The position numbers were made by a program, and so were the translations under genes. 56,265 nt of DNA from an uncultured Clostridia bacterium (lineage in GTDB: Bacteria > Bacillota > Clostridia > TANB77 > UBA1234). How positions within the stretch are numbered: the first letter of the stretch is position 1; the number at the start of each line of letters is the position of its first letter. The stretch is taken from the NCBI GenBank assembly GCA_934132775.1, contig CAKPAA010000012.1, positions 1-56,265 of the forward strand, written 5' to 3'. This document shows, in pieces, positions 8,427 to 17,594 of the stretch. The notes below the pieces were generated by a model. It saw only the letters and a program-made list of their open reading frames with translations, was not told the origin of the DNA and did not search any database.

Positions 8427-10325
8427 ATGAGTGAAAAGAATAAGGGTGAGATTAATCTTGTTATGTCAATAACTTTGATTGTTGCTGCACTTGTGATTTT
8501 TCTCGCAGTTTGCGTGATAATTAAAAATGTTCAAATAAATAACAACGTTAATACCCCTAATATTTCCGGTGACAATATTCATAATGGTGATAGTGGAAAT
8601 TTTAATGAAGAACTACAATCCGGAACGTTTGCTAAACCTAGTATTGTTGGTGAGTATACGTATAATGGCAGACTTCAAACGGTTTCGTTAAATGGATATA
8701 GTAGTCAAGCTATGAATACGAGTAATACCACTAGGAAAAATGCTGGTACACAAGATGTTGTTGTTGCTCTAAAAAATTCTAAGTTGGAGTGGGAAGATAA
8801 GACAACTGAACCTGTCAAATTAGAGTGGACTATTAACAAAGCTAAACTAACACTTGACTGGACCAATTTAACGATAAGATATGACGGTGAAAGTCATCTT
8901 CCTGTTGCAACGGCTAACGGACTTGGTTCAGACAAGTTAACGGTTAAAGTTTCTGGTGCAAGTAGTGAGGCTGGTGAACACACGGCAACTGCTGAATTGC
9001 AAGGCTCTGCTGCGGATAATTATGAGGTTACAAATCCTACTATACAATATAATATTGTTAAAGAGTCTGGCGATATTGGAGAAGATGATGACGGAATAAC
9101 TTTGAGCAGGTATACTTATTATTATAATGGTTCTGCAAATGAACCATCTGTTAGAATCACAATTGGAAATAAGAAGCTAGAAGAAGGTAAAGATTTTACG
9201 GTTAGATATGAGAATAATGTAAATGTTGGCACGGCGAAAGTTATTATAATAGGTAATGGTAAGGAATATAAAGGTAGAATAACTAAGGAATTTCAAATTT
9301 TAAGAAGTCCTAAGGCTAGTGTAACCGTTGAGGATAAAATTTATAACGGTAATGACCAGACAGGTATATTTGGAAAGAATGTTGAACTGTTTGGAGATTT
9401 CACTGCTAGAAAAGTTGGCACATACAAAGTAATTGCTGCACCTTTGGCAGGATATGCTTGGAAAGACGGTACTTTTGCAAAAGTTGAGCTTGAATGGAGC
9501 ATAAGAGAGGGTATAAAAGTTGGTGACTATGTTACTTATAGTCCACAAGAAAAATTAAGTTCTAAATTAACAGCAGAAAGCAAAGCTTGGAGAATTTTTA
9601 GTATTGGTGATGGCACTGTTTTAATAACTCCATATGGTGCTGTTAATCAAAGTGAGGTTATGCTTACCGGTTCAGATGGATACGTTAATGCAATAGATAA
9701 TCTTAATAAGCTATGTGAAGATGCTTATTCAAATAGTAATAAGGGCTTAAAAGCTAGAAGCATGACAATTGAAGATTTGAATAATGCTTGTCAATTTACT
9801 GTACCTGCACCTTCTTTAAGATATGCGTATTATTTGGCTACTGACACAGGAAATATAACTCAAAACGGTAAAACATATATAAAAACTAAGCATTCTAGTG
9901 CTTTGTATAGCATAACAGAGCCAAGATTTTATACTTATGATTTGCAGACTAACGGTGCAACCACAACTTCAAGCACTCCTAAAAAGTTGAAAGCAGATGA
10001 GCCAATTCTTATGACACAAACATATTACACATATAATCCTAATAATAGTGTTAGTGTTAAAAATCCTTCTGCTGGTGCTTTACTTGGTAGTGGCAATGGC
10101 TGGCTTGCTTCAAGATGCGTAAGGCTTGAAGCTACTAATGCAAATTTCTGTGTGTATTATGCTAATGCAGATGAGGTTGGAAGCAATTATTTGTGTAATT
10201 CAAGTGGTTATCAGTATTCTCCAACATCTGGGCTACATCCAGTTGTTGAGATTAAAACAAGCAAATTAGATATTGATAATGCAAACTCAAATGGCACTTC
10301 GGCAAGCCCTTGGAATATAAAGTAA
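8427..10325 (+). CDS. Membrane-anchored Ig-like/lectin-like surface protein
   Basis: 632 residues. A single N-terminal membrane segment (residues about 11-33) follows a short charged head. Residues 70-210 and 220-360 are MBG/YDG-type Ig-like domains (GEYTYNGRLQTVSL, IRYDGESHLPVAT, YYNGSANEPSVRITI). Residues about 365-632 are one lectin-like module (KVGDYVTYSPQEK, ARSMTIEDLNNA, GWLASRCV, GLHPVVEIKTSK). It is homologous to the pilin-like proteins at 1 and 31690 but has no pilin-type N-terminus, no marked adenine depletion in the WLAS stretch and no downstream hairpin. Its codons mostly end in T, whereas the pilin-like paralogues use A-ending codons. Probable extracellular display protein; ligand unknown. 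Confidence 0.8.
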   Translation: MSEKNKGEINLVMSITLIVAALVIFLAVCVIIKNVQINNNVNTPNISGDNIHNGDSGNFNEELQSGTFAKPSIVGEYTYNGRLQTVSLNGYSSQAMNTSNTTRKNAGTQDVVVALKNSKLEWEDKTTEPVKLEWTINKAKLTLDWTNLTIRYDGESHLPVATANGLGSDKLTVKVSGASSEAGEHTATAELQGSAADNYEVTNPTIQYNIVKESGDIGEDDDGITLSRYTYYYNGSANEPSVRITIGNKKLEEGKDFTVRYENNVNVGTAKVIIIGNGKEYKGRITKEFQILRSPKASVTVEDKIYNGNDQTGIFGKNVELFGDFTARKVGTYKVIAAPLAGYAWKDGTFAKVELEWSIREGIKVGDYVTYSPQEKLSSKLTAESKAWRIFSIGDGTVLITPYGAVNQSEVMLTGSDGYVNAIDNLNKLCEDAYSNSNKGLKARSMTIEDLNNACQFTVPAPSLRYAYYLATDTGNITQNGKTYIKTKHSSALYSITEPRFYTYDLQTNGATTTSSTPKKLKADEPILMTQTYYTYNPNNSVSVKNPSAGALLGSGNGWLASRCVRLEATNANFCVYYANADEVGSNYLCNSSGYQYSPTSGLHPVVEIKTSKLDIDNANSNGTSASPWNIK

Positions 10326-10445
10326 CAAAAATTTCACAATTCAATTTGTTGATTTTTGCAGTGTATAATGTTACGATTAGTTTGCTAAGTTTTATGAATT
10401 AGAAGATTTGTACATTTGAGTCGTGTAAGATGTAGACGGTGCTGT

Positions 10446-10474
10446 TTGATTTTTCTGATATTAAAACTTATATA
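10446..10474 (+). promoter_or_regulatory. Possible promoter for the YibE/F-like gene
   Basis: TTGATT (10446-10451), 17-base spacer, TATATA (10469-10474), followed by an AGAGAGGA site and ATG at 10498. The match is moderate. Confidence 0.4.
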
Positions 10475-10497
10475 TTTAAAAGAGAGGATTTGAAAAG

Positions 10498-11820
10498 ATG
10501 AAAAAAATTACTAGTATGTTTTTGGCTTTAATTTTAGTTTTTTCTAGCTTGAATTGTTTTGCTACTGATGAAACAACGATTCCTGAGGGAGAAACAACGT
10601 GGTATGATAATTTTAGTGGAGATACTGAATATTTAGAAGATTATTCAGATTACGAAGATTTAATGAATAGTATGGATGAGCAGTCTGAATACAAAAGCAT
10701 GTATGAACAAATGATTAAAGAAACTGTTGAAAATTATAAATCTTCTTCTCGTGAAGATATTTATAGAGCAAAAGTTGTTGATGCAACTGATGTCCAAACA
10801 TATTATGGATATTACCAATATATGTACAAATCTATTTATCAAATTGTTAAAGTTGAGATTTTGGAAGGACCATATAAAGGCCAAACTATCGATGACGTTA
10901 ACTACATTTTAACAGGTGATACATACGGAAATATTGAATTGCCAGCAATTTCAGTTGGTAAAGTAATAAACGTTTCTATTGGCACGAATGATGAGGGTAA
11001 TATTTATGCTTATTCTTCAAGTATTGATTCACCAGTTTCAAGATGGGGCTGGATTGCGTTACTTATTGTTGTAACACTATTACTTGTTGCAATTTTTGCT
11101 GGTAAGGCTGGTATGAAGATGCTTGTTCCTATCCTACTAATTGTTGATTTAATTATTATGGTTATGATTCCAGCAATGCATTCAGGAACTAATATAATGC
11201 TTCTACTAGGTGCTATTGTTTTGCTTTCATCAATAACAATTTGTGTGCTTAAACTTGGAGTTAGAACAAAATCATTTGTTGCAATTTTAGTATCTTTGGT
11301 TATGACATTCGTATTTGTTATTCTTATGTATGGATTCGATAACCTTGCTTATTTATCTGGTATAACATATGAAATCACAAGCTTCGTTGAGTCAATAATA
11401 CCAAGAATAAATACTGCTGGCGAGATTGAAATTGCTATGGATGTTCACGCTTTGAATATAGCAATTGCAGCAATTATGGCATTCTTTGCAGCTATACCTG
11501 TTATTTGCAAGACAATTCAAGTATACGATGAAAAGAAAGATGGAGAAAATGCTATAAAAGACACAATTGATGAAATGAAGGAATATGTTTCAGATAAGCT
11601 TGTTACAATAGTTCCAATGCTATTTACTTTGATTATTCCAAAATATTTATTACTTATCATAAATAAATGTTCTTTTGCCGAGATTATAAATTCAGAAGTT
11701 TTAGGCAGTGATGTTGTTAGAATTTTATTTATTGTTATTTCTGTTGTGCTTGCAGTGCCTATTTCAGCCAATATGGGAAAGCTTTTGATAGATGATGCAC
11801 ACAGTGCAAGAAAGGAATAA
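10498..11820 (+). CDS. YibE/F-like multipass membrane protein
   Basis: 440 residues. A signal peptide (MKKITSMFLALILVFSSL, cleavage likely after CFA) is followed by an extracytoplasmic domain containing VEILEGPYKGQTI, typical of the YibE/F family. About six or seven membrane segments follow from residue 182 (WGWIALLIVVTLLLVAIFAG, GMKMLVPILLIVDL and so on). The family is poorly understood; some members have been linked to membrane or efflux functions. Here the C-terminal half diverges from the textbook family pattern, so the call rests mainly on the N-terminal domain and topology. An 11853 hairpin terminates the unit, which looks monocistronic. Confidence 0.7.
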   Translation: MKKITSMFLALILVFSSLNCFATDETTIPEGETTWYDNFSGDTEYLEDYSDYEDLMNSMDEQSEYKSMYEQMIKETVENYKSSSREDIYRAKVVDATDVQTYYGYYQYMYKSIYQIVKVEILEGPYKGQTIDDVNYILTGDTYGNIELPAISVGKVINVSIGTNDEGNIYAYSSSIDSPVSRWGWIALLIVVTLLLVAIFAGKAGMKMLVPILLIVDLIIMVMIPAMHSGTNIMLLLGAIVLLSSITICVLKLGVRTKSFVAILVSLVMTFVFVILMYGFDNLAYLSGITYEITSFVESIIPRINTAGEIEIAMDVHALNIAIAAIMAFFAAIPVICKTIQVYDEKKDGENAIKDTIDEMKEYVSDKLVTIVPMLFTLIIPKYLLLIINKCSFAEIINSEVLGSDVVRILFIVISVVLAVPISANMGKLLIDDAHSARKE

Positions 11821-11852
11821 ATTCTTTTCAGGTTTCTTTAAATAAAATACAG

Positions 11853-11899
11853 AAATAAAACCTATCGAACATTGTAAGTGTTGATAGGTTTTATTTTTT
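11853..11899 (+). terminator. Intrinsic terminator
   Basis: AAATAAAACCTATC (11853-11866) pairs with GATAGGTTTTATTT (11883-11896), followed by T residues. It ends the YibE/F-like gene. Confidence 0.85.
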
Positions 11900-12104
11900 A
11901 GGCTTCTTTTAAACAATTCTCGTTTTATTGCTAAAAAAGTGGAAAAGGACAGTGTTTTTGGAATTAACTTGAAAAATTGATGTTTTTATATGAAACTAAA
12001 TTATGTTATAAAGAGAAATTTTAGGCTAAAATTCTTTTAATAAAACTTGTTTTTACTTTTTTGTTATGATACTATTATTTCATAATAATGTTTGGAGGTT
12101 ACAT

Positions 12105-12860
12105 ATGAAGAAAGTATTGATAATAGTTGGAGTCGTTATTTTGTGCACAGCAATAGGCGTTGTAGGTTATAATATTATTTTTAACTCGCCAAATGATGGA
12201 CCTATCATTATTGATAAAAATTCAGGCGATGATATTGATGAGGCTTATAGTTTAGCAGCTTCTGCAAAGGTTCAAGCTGTAACGGTTAGAAATAAAACAG
12301 ATAACATTTATGTTGATGCTGTTTATCCTACAATAACTTCTTTTAAGAATAAGGAGTTTGAAAATTCTATCAATAAGCAAATAGCAAGTAACATTGCAGC
12401 ATATAGAACTGAAATAAATTATATGGTTGATGATTTAACTCCAGATGTTAAGCTTTATAAGTATATAACAAGTTATGATAAATACACTTGGGGAGATTAT
12501 TTGACACTTGTTGTTGACCAAGATTATCAAACAGGTGGAATTAGGTCAAATAAATGGAAAGATATTTATAACATAAATGTTAGAACAGAAAGACTAATTT
12601 ATTTGAGTGACTTATTTGATGCAAAAGTTGATTACGAAACTGCGATTATCAATGAGGTTACAAAGCAAGCTGAAGCTCAAGGATATAAGCTAATGGGAGG
12701 AGATGGCTTAAAGACTCTTTCTACTAAACAGAAATTTTATATTCAAGATGGCAAGCTAATTATTTATTTTGACCCTTCAGAAGTTACTGGTGCTATTTAT
12801 GGTGAGTTAAATTTTGAAATGCCATTTTCAATGGGTACAGATGGACATTTTCAAATATAG
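12105..12860 (+). CDS. DUF3298/RsiV-like extracytoplasmic protein
   Basis: About 251 residues from the ATG at 12105, preceded by TTGGAGGT; a frame opening at 12066 has no ribosome binding site. One N-terminal membrane anchor (VLIIVGVVILCTAIGVVGYN) is followed by an outer domain with the DUF3298 pattern: YPTITSFKNKEFENSIN, VVDQDYQTGGIRSNKW, RLIYLSDLFD, YFDPSEVTGAIYG. In B. subtilis the related RsiV is an anti-sigma factor that binds lysozyme, but no cytoplasmic anti-sigma domain is present here, so that role should not be assumed. Monocistronic, with a hairpin at 12871. Confidence 0.7.
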   Translation: MKKVLIIVGVVILCTAIGVVGYNIIFNSPNDGPIIIDKNSGDDIDEAYSLAASAKVQAVTVRNKTDNIYVDAVYPTITSFKNKEFENSINKQIASNIAAYRTEINYMVDDLTPDVKLYKYITSYDKYTWGDYLTLVVDQDYQTGGIRSNKWKDIYNINVRTERLIYLSDLFDAKVDYETAIINEVTKQAEAQGYKLMGGDGLKTLSTKQKFYIQDGKLIIYFDPSEVTGAIYGELNFEMPFSMGTDGHFQI

Positions 12861-12870
12861 TTTTGATATA

Positions 12871-12900
12871 AAGCTGCCTTATTATCTTAGGGCAGTTTTA
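12871..12900 (+). terminator. Intrinsic terminator after the DUF3298 gene
   Basis: AAAGCTGCC (12871-12879) pairs, with G-U pairs, to GGGCAGTTTT (12891-12900), followed by AATTTA. Modest T tract. Confidence 0.6.
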
Positions 12901-12991
12901 ATTTATGTGAGAGTTTTTTCTTTTTAGTCGAAAATTCTCGAGGTTCGAAAGCTTGAAAGTCCAAGATTTTAAGCTTTTTTGTGGAGGTTTT

Positions 12992-13714
12992 ATGAAGTTT
13001 ATTGCTGGAAAAATTGCAGATAAAGTGAATGAATTTTATTCTTCAGGGGTGGTGGTTGCTTCTAATTTTTTAGAACCGTCAGAAGTTGTTGAGACAAAAG
13101 GCGTTTTGAAAAATATACCATTTGTTTTATATGGTGGTTTTGAAAAAGCTGAGCGTAAGGTAATTTTTATTGGTGCTGACGATGATTTTGAAAATTTTAA
13201 TGAATATATTTCTGTGATTAGGCTTTTATCAAATGTGGAACTTTCTCATAGAAATGTGTTAGGTAGTGTTTTAGGTTTAGGCCTTAAAAGAGAAATGATA
13301 GGAGATATACTTATTGATGGCAATTTATGTGATATAATTGTCTCGAAAAGTGTTACCGAGTTTTTGCTTTCTAATCTTAAATATGTTGGTAGAGAAAAGG
13401 TTTCTGTTAAAGAAGTGTCACTTGACGAACTCGTTAAGTTAAAAGAAAATTTTAAGGAAATTTATGCTAGCGTGAGTTCGCTTAGAATTGATAGTATTAT
13501 TAGTGCTGGTTTTGGAATTTCAAGAGAAAAGAGTGCTGATGCAGTGAAGGGCGAGCTTGTGAAAGTTAATTTTATGCTTGTAAAAAGCCCTGCTAAGGCT
13601 GTTTGCTTAGGAGATGTTATTTCAGTTAGAGGAAAAGGAAGACTTGAAATTGCCGAAGTAGGTGGGGTTACAAAAAGTGGTAGGCAGAAGGTCATAATTC
13701 TTAAAAAAAACTAA
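12992..13714 (+). CDS. ylmH: YlmH-type S4-domain RNA-binding protein
   Basis: About 240 residues from ATG 12992 (GTGGAGGTTTT upstream); a frame opening at 12953 is less likely. The N-terminal half carries the YlmH pattern (SNFLEPSE, YGGFEKAERKV, SHRNVLGSVLGLGLKREMIGD). The C-terminal S4 RNA-binding domain includes LRIDSIISAGFGISREKSADAV and VRGKGRLEI. In Bacilli YlmH sits near division genes and has been tied to division and to rescue of stalled ribosomes. Here it is instead upstream of a dGTPase-like gene, outside any dcw cluster. Confidence 0.88.
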   Translation: MKFIAGKIADKVNEFYSSGVVVASNFLEPSEVVETKGVLKNIPFVLYGGFEKAERKVIFIGADDDFENFNEYISVIRLLSNVELSHRNVLGSVLGLGLKREMIGDILIDGNLCDIIVSKSVTEFLLSNLKYVGREKVSVKEVSLDELVKLKENFKEIYASVSSLRIDSIISAGFGISREKSADAVKGELVKVNFMLVKSPAKAVCLGDVISVRGKGRLEIAEVGGVTKSGRQKVIILKKN

Positions 13715-13763
13715 AATATTTAGAGTGTTATAAAAGTATTTTTATGATGAATGGAGGAAATAT

Positions 13764-14930
13764 ATGAAATTAGATGATTTGATTGTTGAGAAATGTTTTG
13801 AGGCAGAAAATTTATTAGCACCATATGCTTGTAAAAGTATTGATGCACTTAGGTTTTATAATGATTCTGTTTCTAACAGAAAAGAGTTTAATGTTAGAAC
13901 ACCATTTTTTAGAGATGCGGATAGAATTTTACATTCAACTGCATATACTAGATATATGGATAAAACACAGGTTTTTGCACTTTTTAATAATGATTTAATT
14001 ACTCACAGAGGGCTTCACGTCCAATTTGTTGCTAAAATTGCAAGAACCATAGGTAGGGCTTTAAGACTTAATGAAGATCTAATTGAAGCAATTGCTCTTG
14101 GACACGATTTGGGCCACGTGCCTTTTGGTCATACAGGAGAACGTTCGCTTAATAAAGTTTGTGTTGAAAATGGTTTGGGGTATTTTTTACACAATGTTCA
14201 AAGTGTTAGAATTTTGCACAAAATTGAAAACAGGGGAAAAGGACTTAACGTTTCAGTGCAAGTACTTGACGGCATTTTGTGTCATAATGGTGAAATGATT
14301 TCTAGAAAGTATGAACCTAATTACGAGAAAACACCAGAAGAATTTTTAGATGAATACGAAAGATGCAGAACTGAAAAAGACTTTGCTAAAAAGATTAGGC
14401 CTATGACGCTCGAAGGTAGTGTTGTTCGTATTTCTGATGTTATTGCATATATTGGAAGAGACATTGAAGATGCAATAACAGTTAAGCTTATAACTAGAAA
14501 AGATTTGCCTGATGCGGTTGTGGATGTGCTTGGAAATACTAATTCTAGCATTATAAATAATCTTGTTGAAGATTTGATTACTAACAGTTATGAAAAGCCT
14601 TATTTGGAATTTTCTAAGGAAGTGTTTTCAGCACTTAGAAAATTACTTGATTTTAATTATAAATACATATATACAAATCCTAAAAAAGAAGATAAAGAAG
14701 AAAAATTTGATGAACTTTTCTTTGGAGTTTTTAAAGCTTTGAAAAAAGACTTTAATAATAAGGATACGGATTTATATAAATCTTATTTATGCGATATGAA
14801 TAAACACTATACAAATAGCAATTCTTCTGATAAAATAGTTGTTGATTTTATTGCTGGAATGACAGATAAATTTTTTATTAACCAGTATAAAAAATTATAC
14901 TTGCCAAAAAGATTTGATTTGACAATATAG
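13764..14930 (+). CDS. dGTPase-like HD-domain phosphohydrolase
   Basis: 388 residues. The HD-superfamily pattern of dNTP triphosphohydrolases is clear: RTPFFRDADRILHSTAYTRY, THRGLHVQFVAKIART, then EAIALGHDLGHVPFGHTGE with the metal-binding HD, and later VVRISDVIAYIGRDIEDA. Such enzymes cleave dNTPs to deoxynucleoside and triphosphate. The N-terminus is short compared with E. coli Dgt. Strong AGGAGG-like site (TGGAGGAAAT) before ATG 13764. It follows ylmH after about 50 bases, so they may be cotranscribed. Confidence 0.85.
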   Translation: MKLDDLIVEKCFEAENLLAPYACKSIDALRFYNDSVSNRKEFNVRTPFFRDADRILHSTAYTRYMDKTQVFALFNNDLITHRGLHVQFVAKIARTIGRALRLNEDLIEAIALGHDLGHVPFGHTGERSLNKVCVENGLGYFLHNVQSVRILHKIENRGKGLNVSVQVLDGILCHNGEMISRKYEPNYEKTPEEFLDEYERCRTEKDFAKKIRPMTLEGSVVRISDVIAYIGRDIEDAITVKLITRKDLPDAVVDVLGNTNSSIINNLVEDLITNSYEKPYLEFSKEVFSALRKLLDFNYKYIYTNPKKEDKEEKFDELFFGVFKALKKDFNNKDTDLYKSYLCDMNKHYTNSNSSDKIVVDFIAGMTDKFFINQYKKLYLPKRFDLTI

Positions 14931-15117
14931 ATATTTGAAACTATTGGAATAATAGCTTTTGAATGTTTAACGATGATAAGTTATAGGTGTGTTTAAATGT
15001 TAGACTCTTAGTGATTAGAATTAACAAATTGTTTATAATTTTCCATCGTATAAAATAAAATATAGAAAGGAGTGCACGATTTATTAACAATAGAAGATAA
15101 ATTGTGTAAATGCAGAA

Positions 15118-16731
15118 ATGATTAGTGCAAATAATGTTACATTAAGATTTGGAAAAAGGACTTTGTTTGAAAATGTTAATATAAGTTTCACACCAGGAAA
15201 TTGCTATGGCTTAATTGGAGCAAATGGAGCTGGAAAAACAACTTTTCTTAAAATTTTATCAGGAGAGATAGAGCCATCACAAGGTGAAGTTACTATGAAT
15301 GCAAATGAAAGGCTTTCTGTTTTAAAACAGAATCACCACGAATATGAAGAGTTTAAAGTGCTTCAAACAGTTGTTATGGGAAATGCGGAACTTTATCGTA
15401 TTATGCAAGAAAAAGATGCTTTGTACGCAAAACCAGATTTTTCTGAAGAAGATGGAATTAAAGCGGGCGAACTTGAAGCAAAGTTTGCTGAAATGGATGG
15501 CTGGAATGCAGAATCAGATGCTGCAATGCTACTTACAGGACTTGGACTTGAAACTGAGTTTCACGATAAGTATATGAGAGAGCTTACAGAAGCACAAAAA
15601 GTTAAAGTTTTGCTTGCTCAGGCTTTGTTTGGAAACCCAGATGTTTTGCTTCTTGACGAGCCAACAAACTATCTTGATATTGAAGCAATTGAATGGTTAC
15701 AAGAATTTTTAATTAACTTCCAAAACACAGTTATTGTTGTGTCACACGATAGATATTTTTTGAATTCTGTTTGTACACATATTGCAGATATTGATTTTGG
15801 AAAGATTACTGTTTATACAGGTAACTATGATTTCTGGTATGAATCTAGTCAACTTGCTTTGAAACAAATGAAAGATTCAAACAAAAAGAAAGAGGAGAAA
15901 ATCAAAGAATTACAAGAATTTATTAGAAGATTTAGTGCAAATGCTTCTAAATCTAAACAAGCAACATCACGTAAGAAGTTACTTGAAAAGATAGAGCTTG
16001 ATGAGATTAAACCTTCTAATAGAAAATATCCTTATATCAATTTTGAAATGGATCGTGAACCTGGAAAAGAAATTTTATTTATTGAAAATATTTCTAAAAC
16101 AGTTGATGGAAAGAAATTACTAAATAACGTTTCTATAAATGTTCAAAAAGATGATAAAATTGCTTTTGTTGGTCCTATGGGGCTTGCAAAGACCGAACTT
16201 TTTGAAATTTTAACAGACAATGATATTCAAGATAATGGAGATTTTAAGTTTGGTATCACAACATCTGTTGCGTATTTTCCAAAGGATAACACTTCAGAAT
16301 TTATGAAAGATATGTCAATTGTTGAATGGTTAATGCAATATTCAAAGATTAAGGATGAAACTTTTGTAAGAGGATTTTTAGGAAGAATGTTGTTTTCTGG
16401 TGAAGAAGCTTTGAAGAAAGTTAATGTCCTTTCAGGTGGTGAACGTGTTCGTTGTATGTTTGCTAAAATGATGCTTTCAGGTGCAAATGTTTTAATTTTT
16501 GATGAACCAACTAACCATCTTGATTTGGAATCTATTACTGCACTTAACAATGGTCTTATAAATTACAAAGGTGTTATTTTATTTACATCTCACGACCACC
16601 AATTTGTGCAAACCATTGCAAATAGAATTATTGAAATTACTCCTCACGGAATTATTGATAAGAGAATGTCATACGATGAATACTTAGAGAGTGACTTGGA
16701 ATTTAAGAAACGTGATAATTATGAAGCTTAG
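15118..16731 (+). CDS. ABC-F family ATP-binding protein
   Basis: 537 residues with two ABC domains and no membrane segments. Domain 1 has Walker A GANGAGKTT, an altered signature region LTEAQKVKVLLAQ and Walker B LLLDEPTNYLD. The ABC-F interdomain linker (residues about 240-310) is rich in Lys and Glu. Domain 2 has GPMGLAKTE in place of a classic Walker A, LSGGERVRCMF and IFDEPTNHLDLES. The degenerate second P-loop is shared by some YkpA/YbiT-like members. ABC-F proteins act on the ribosome E site. The start is odd: the only good ribosome binding site (GAAAGGAG, 15064-15071) lies about 46 bases upstream of ATG 15118, and a tiny ATGCAGAAATGA frame overlaps. The start is supported by family N-termini. 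Confidence 0.92.
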   Translation: MISANNVTLRFGKRTLFENVNISFTPGNCYGLIGANGAGKTTFLKILSGEIEPSQGEVTMNANERLSVLKQNHHEYEEFKVLQTVVMGNAELYRIMQEKDALYAKPDFSEEDGIKAGELEAKFAEMDGWNAESDAAMLLTGLGLETEFHDKYMRELTEAQKVKVLLAQALFGNPDVLLLDEPTNYLDIEAIEWLQEFLINFQNTVIVVSHDRYFLNSVCTHIADIDFGKITVYTGNYDFWYESSQLALKQMKDSNKKKEEKIKELQEFIRRFSANASKSKQATSRKKLLEKIELDEIKPSNRKYPYINFEMDREPGKEILFIENISKTVDGKKLLNNVSINVQKDDKIAFVGPMGLAKTELFEILTDNDIQDNGDFKFGITTSVAYFPKDNTSEFMKDMSIVEWLMQYSKIKDETFVRGFLGRMLFSGEEALKKVNVLSGGERVRCMFAKMMLSGANVLIFDEPTNHLDLESITALNNGLINYKGVILFTSHDHQFVQTIANRIIEITPHGIIDKRMSYDEYLESDLEFKKRDNYEA

Positions 16732-16823
16732 CTATTAAGCAGAAATATTTTGAGATCAACAATAACAGAAAAAATATGAAACTATAGTTTTTAGTTTTCA
16801 GTCTTTGTATATATGGAGGAAAA

Positions 16824-17594
16824 ATGATTATTGATATAGATGGTGTGAAAGTCAATTATGAAGTTATGGGAGAAGGAAAACCACTTTTGTTGCTTCACGG
16901 TTGGGGGGCTTGCATAAATGCTATGGCTCCTATATGGGTATTTTTCAGAAATAAGTATAAAGTTTATGTGCTGGACTTCCCTGGTGAATCTGGGAAAAGT
17001 GCTGTGCCAAATGAACCTTGGGGTGTGCCAGAGTATGGCGAAATGGTAAAAAAATTTATAGATAAACTTGACATTAACAAACCTAATGTTATTGCACATT
17101 CGTTTGGTGGAAGGGTTACAATTTATCTTGCTTCTAAATACAAAGATTTGTTTGATAAAATAGTGCTTACAGATGCAGCAGGTGTTAAACCCAAGATGAC
17201 ATTTTATAAATGGTATAGAAGAATGTTGTTTAAATGTGGGAAGCTAGCAATAAATATCTTTTGGCATGGGGATAAGAAAAGTAAGAAACTAAATGAACTA
17301 AGAGATAAATACAGTTCTAGTGATTACAAGGCTTTGAAATCAGATGTGATGAAAGAAACTTTTAAAAAAGTTATTGCACTTGACTTGACTGAAAATCTCA
17401 AAGATATTGATAGACCAACACTTATAATGTGGGGCGAAAATGATTTAGACACTCCTCTTTATATGGCGAAAAAAATGGCAAGTGAGATAAAAAATTCTGG
17501 GCTTGTTGTGTTAGAAAAAGCTGGCCACTTTTCTTATCTTGATGCAAGTGACAAATACAACATTATTGTTGATAATTTTTTAGGAGGAGAATAG
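16824..17594 (+). CDS. Alpha/beta-fold hydrolase
   Basis: 256 residues. The catalytic triad is visible: nucleophile Ser in AHSFGGR, Asp in WGENDLDTP, His in KAGHFSYLD. The oxyanion segment is LLLHGWGAC. Cytosolic, with no signal peptide. It abuts the MurF-like gene (its stop is followed at once by ATG 17595), and ddl follows, so it is probably cotranscribed with cell-wall precursor genes. The same three-gene order occurs in other Clostridia as far as I recall. Substrate unknown. Confidence 0.85.
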   Translation: MIIDIDGVKVNYEVMGEGKPLLLLHGWGACINAMAPIWVFFRNKYKVYVLDFPGESGKSAVPNEPWGVPEYGEMVKKFIDKLDINKPNVIAHSFGGRVTIYLASKYKDLFDKIVLTDAAGVKPKMTFYKWYRRMLFKCGKLAINIFWHGDKKSKKLNELRDKYSSSDYKALKSDVMKETFKKVIALDLTENLKDIDRPTLIMWGENDLDTPLYMAKKMASEIKNSGLVVLEKAGHFSYLDASDKYNIIVDNFLGGE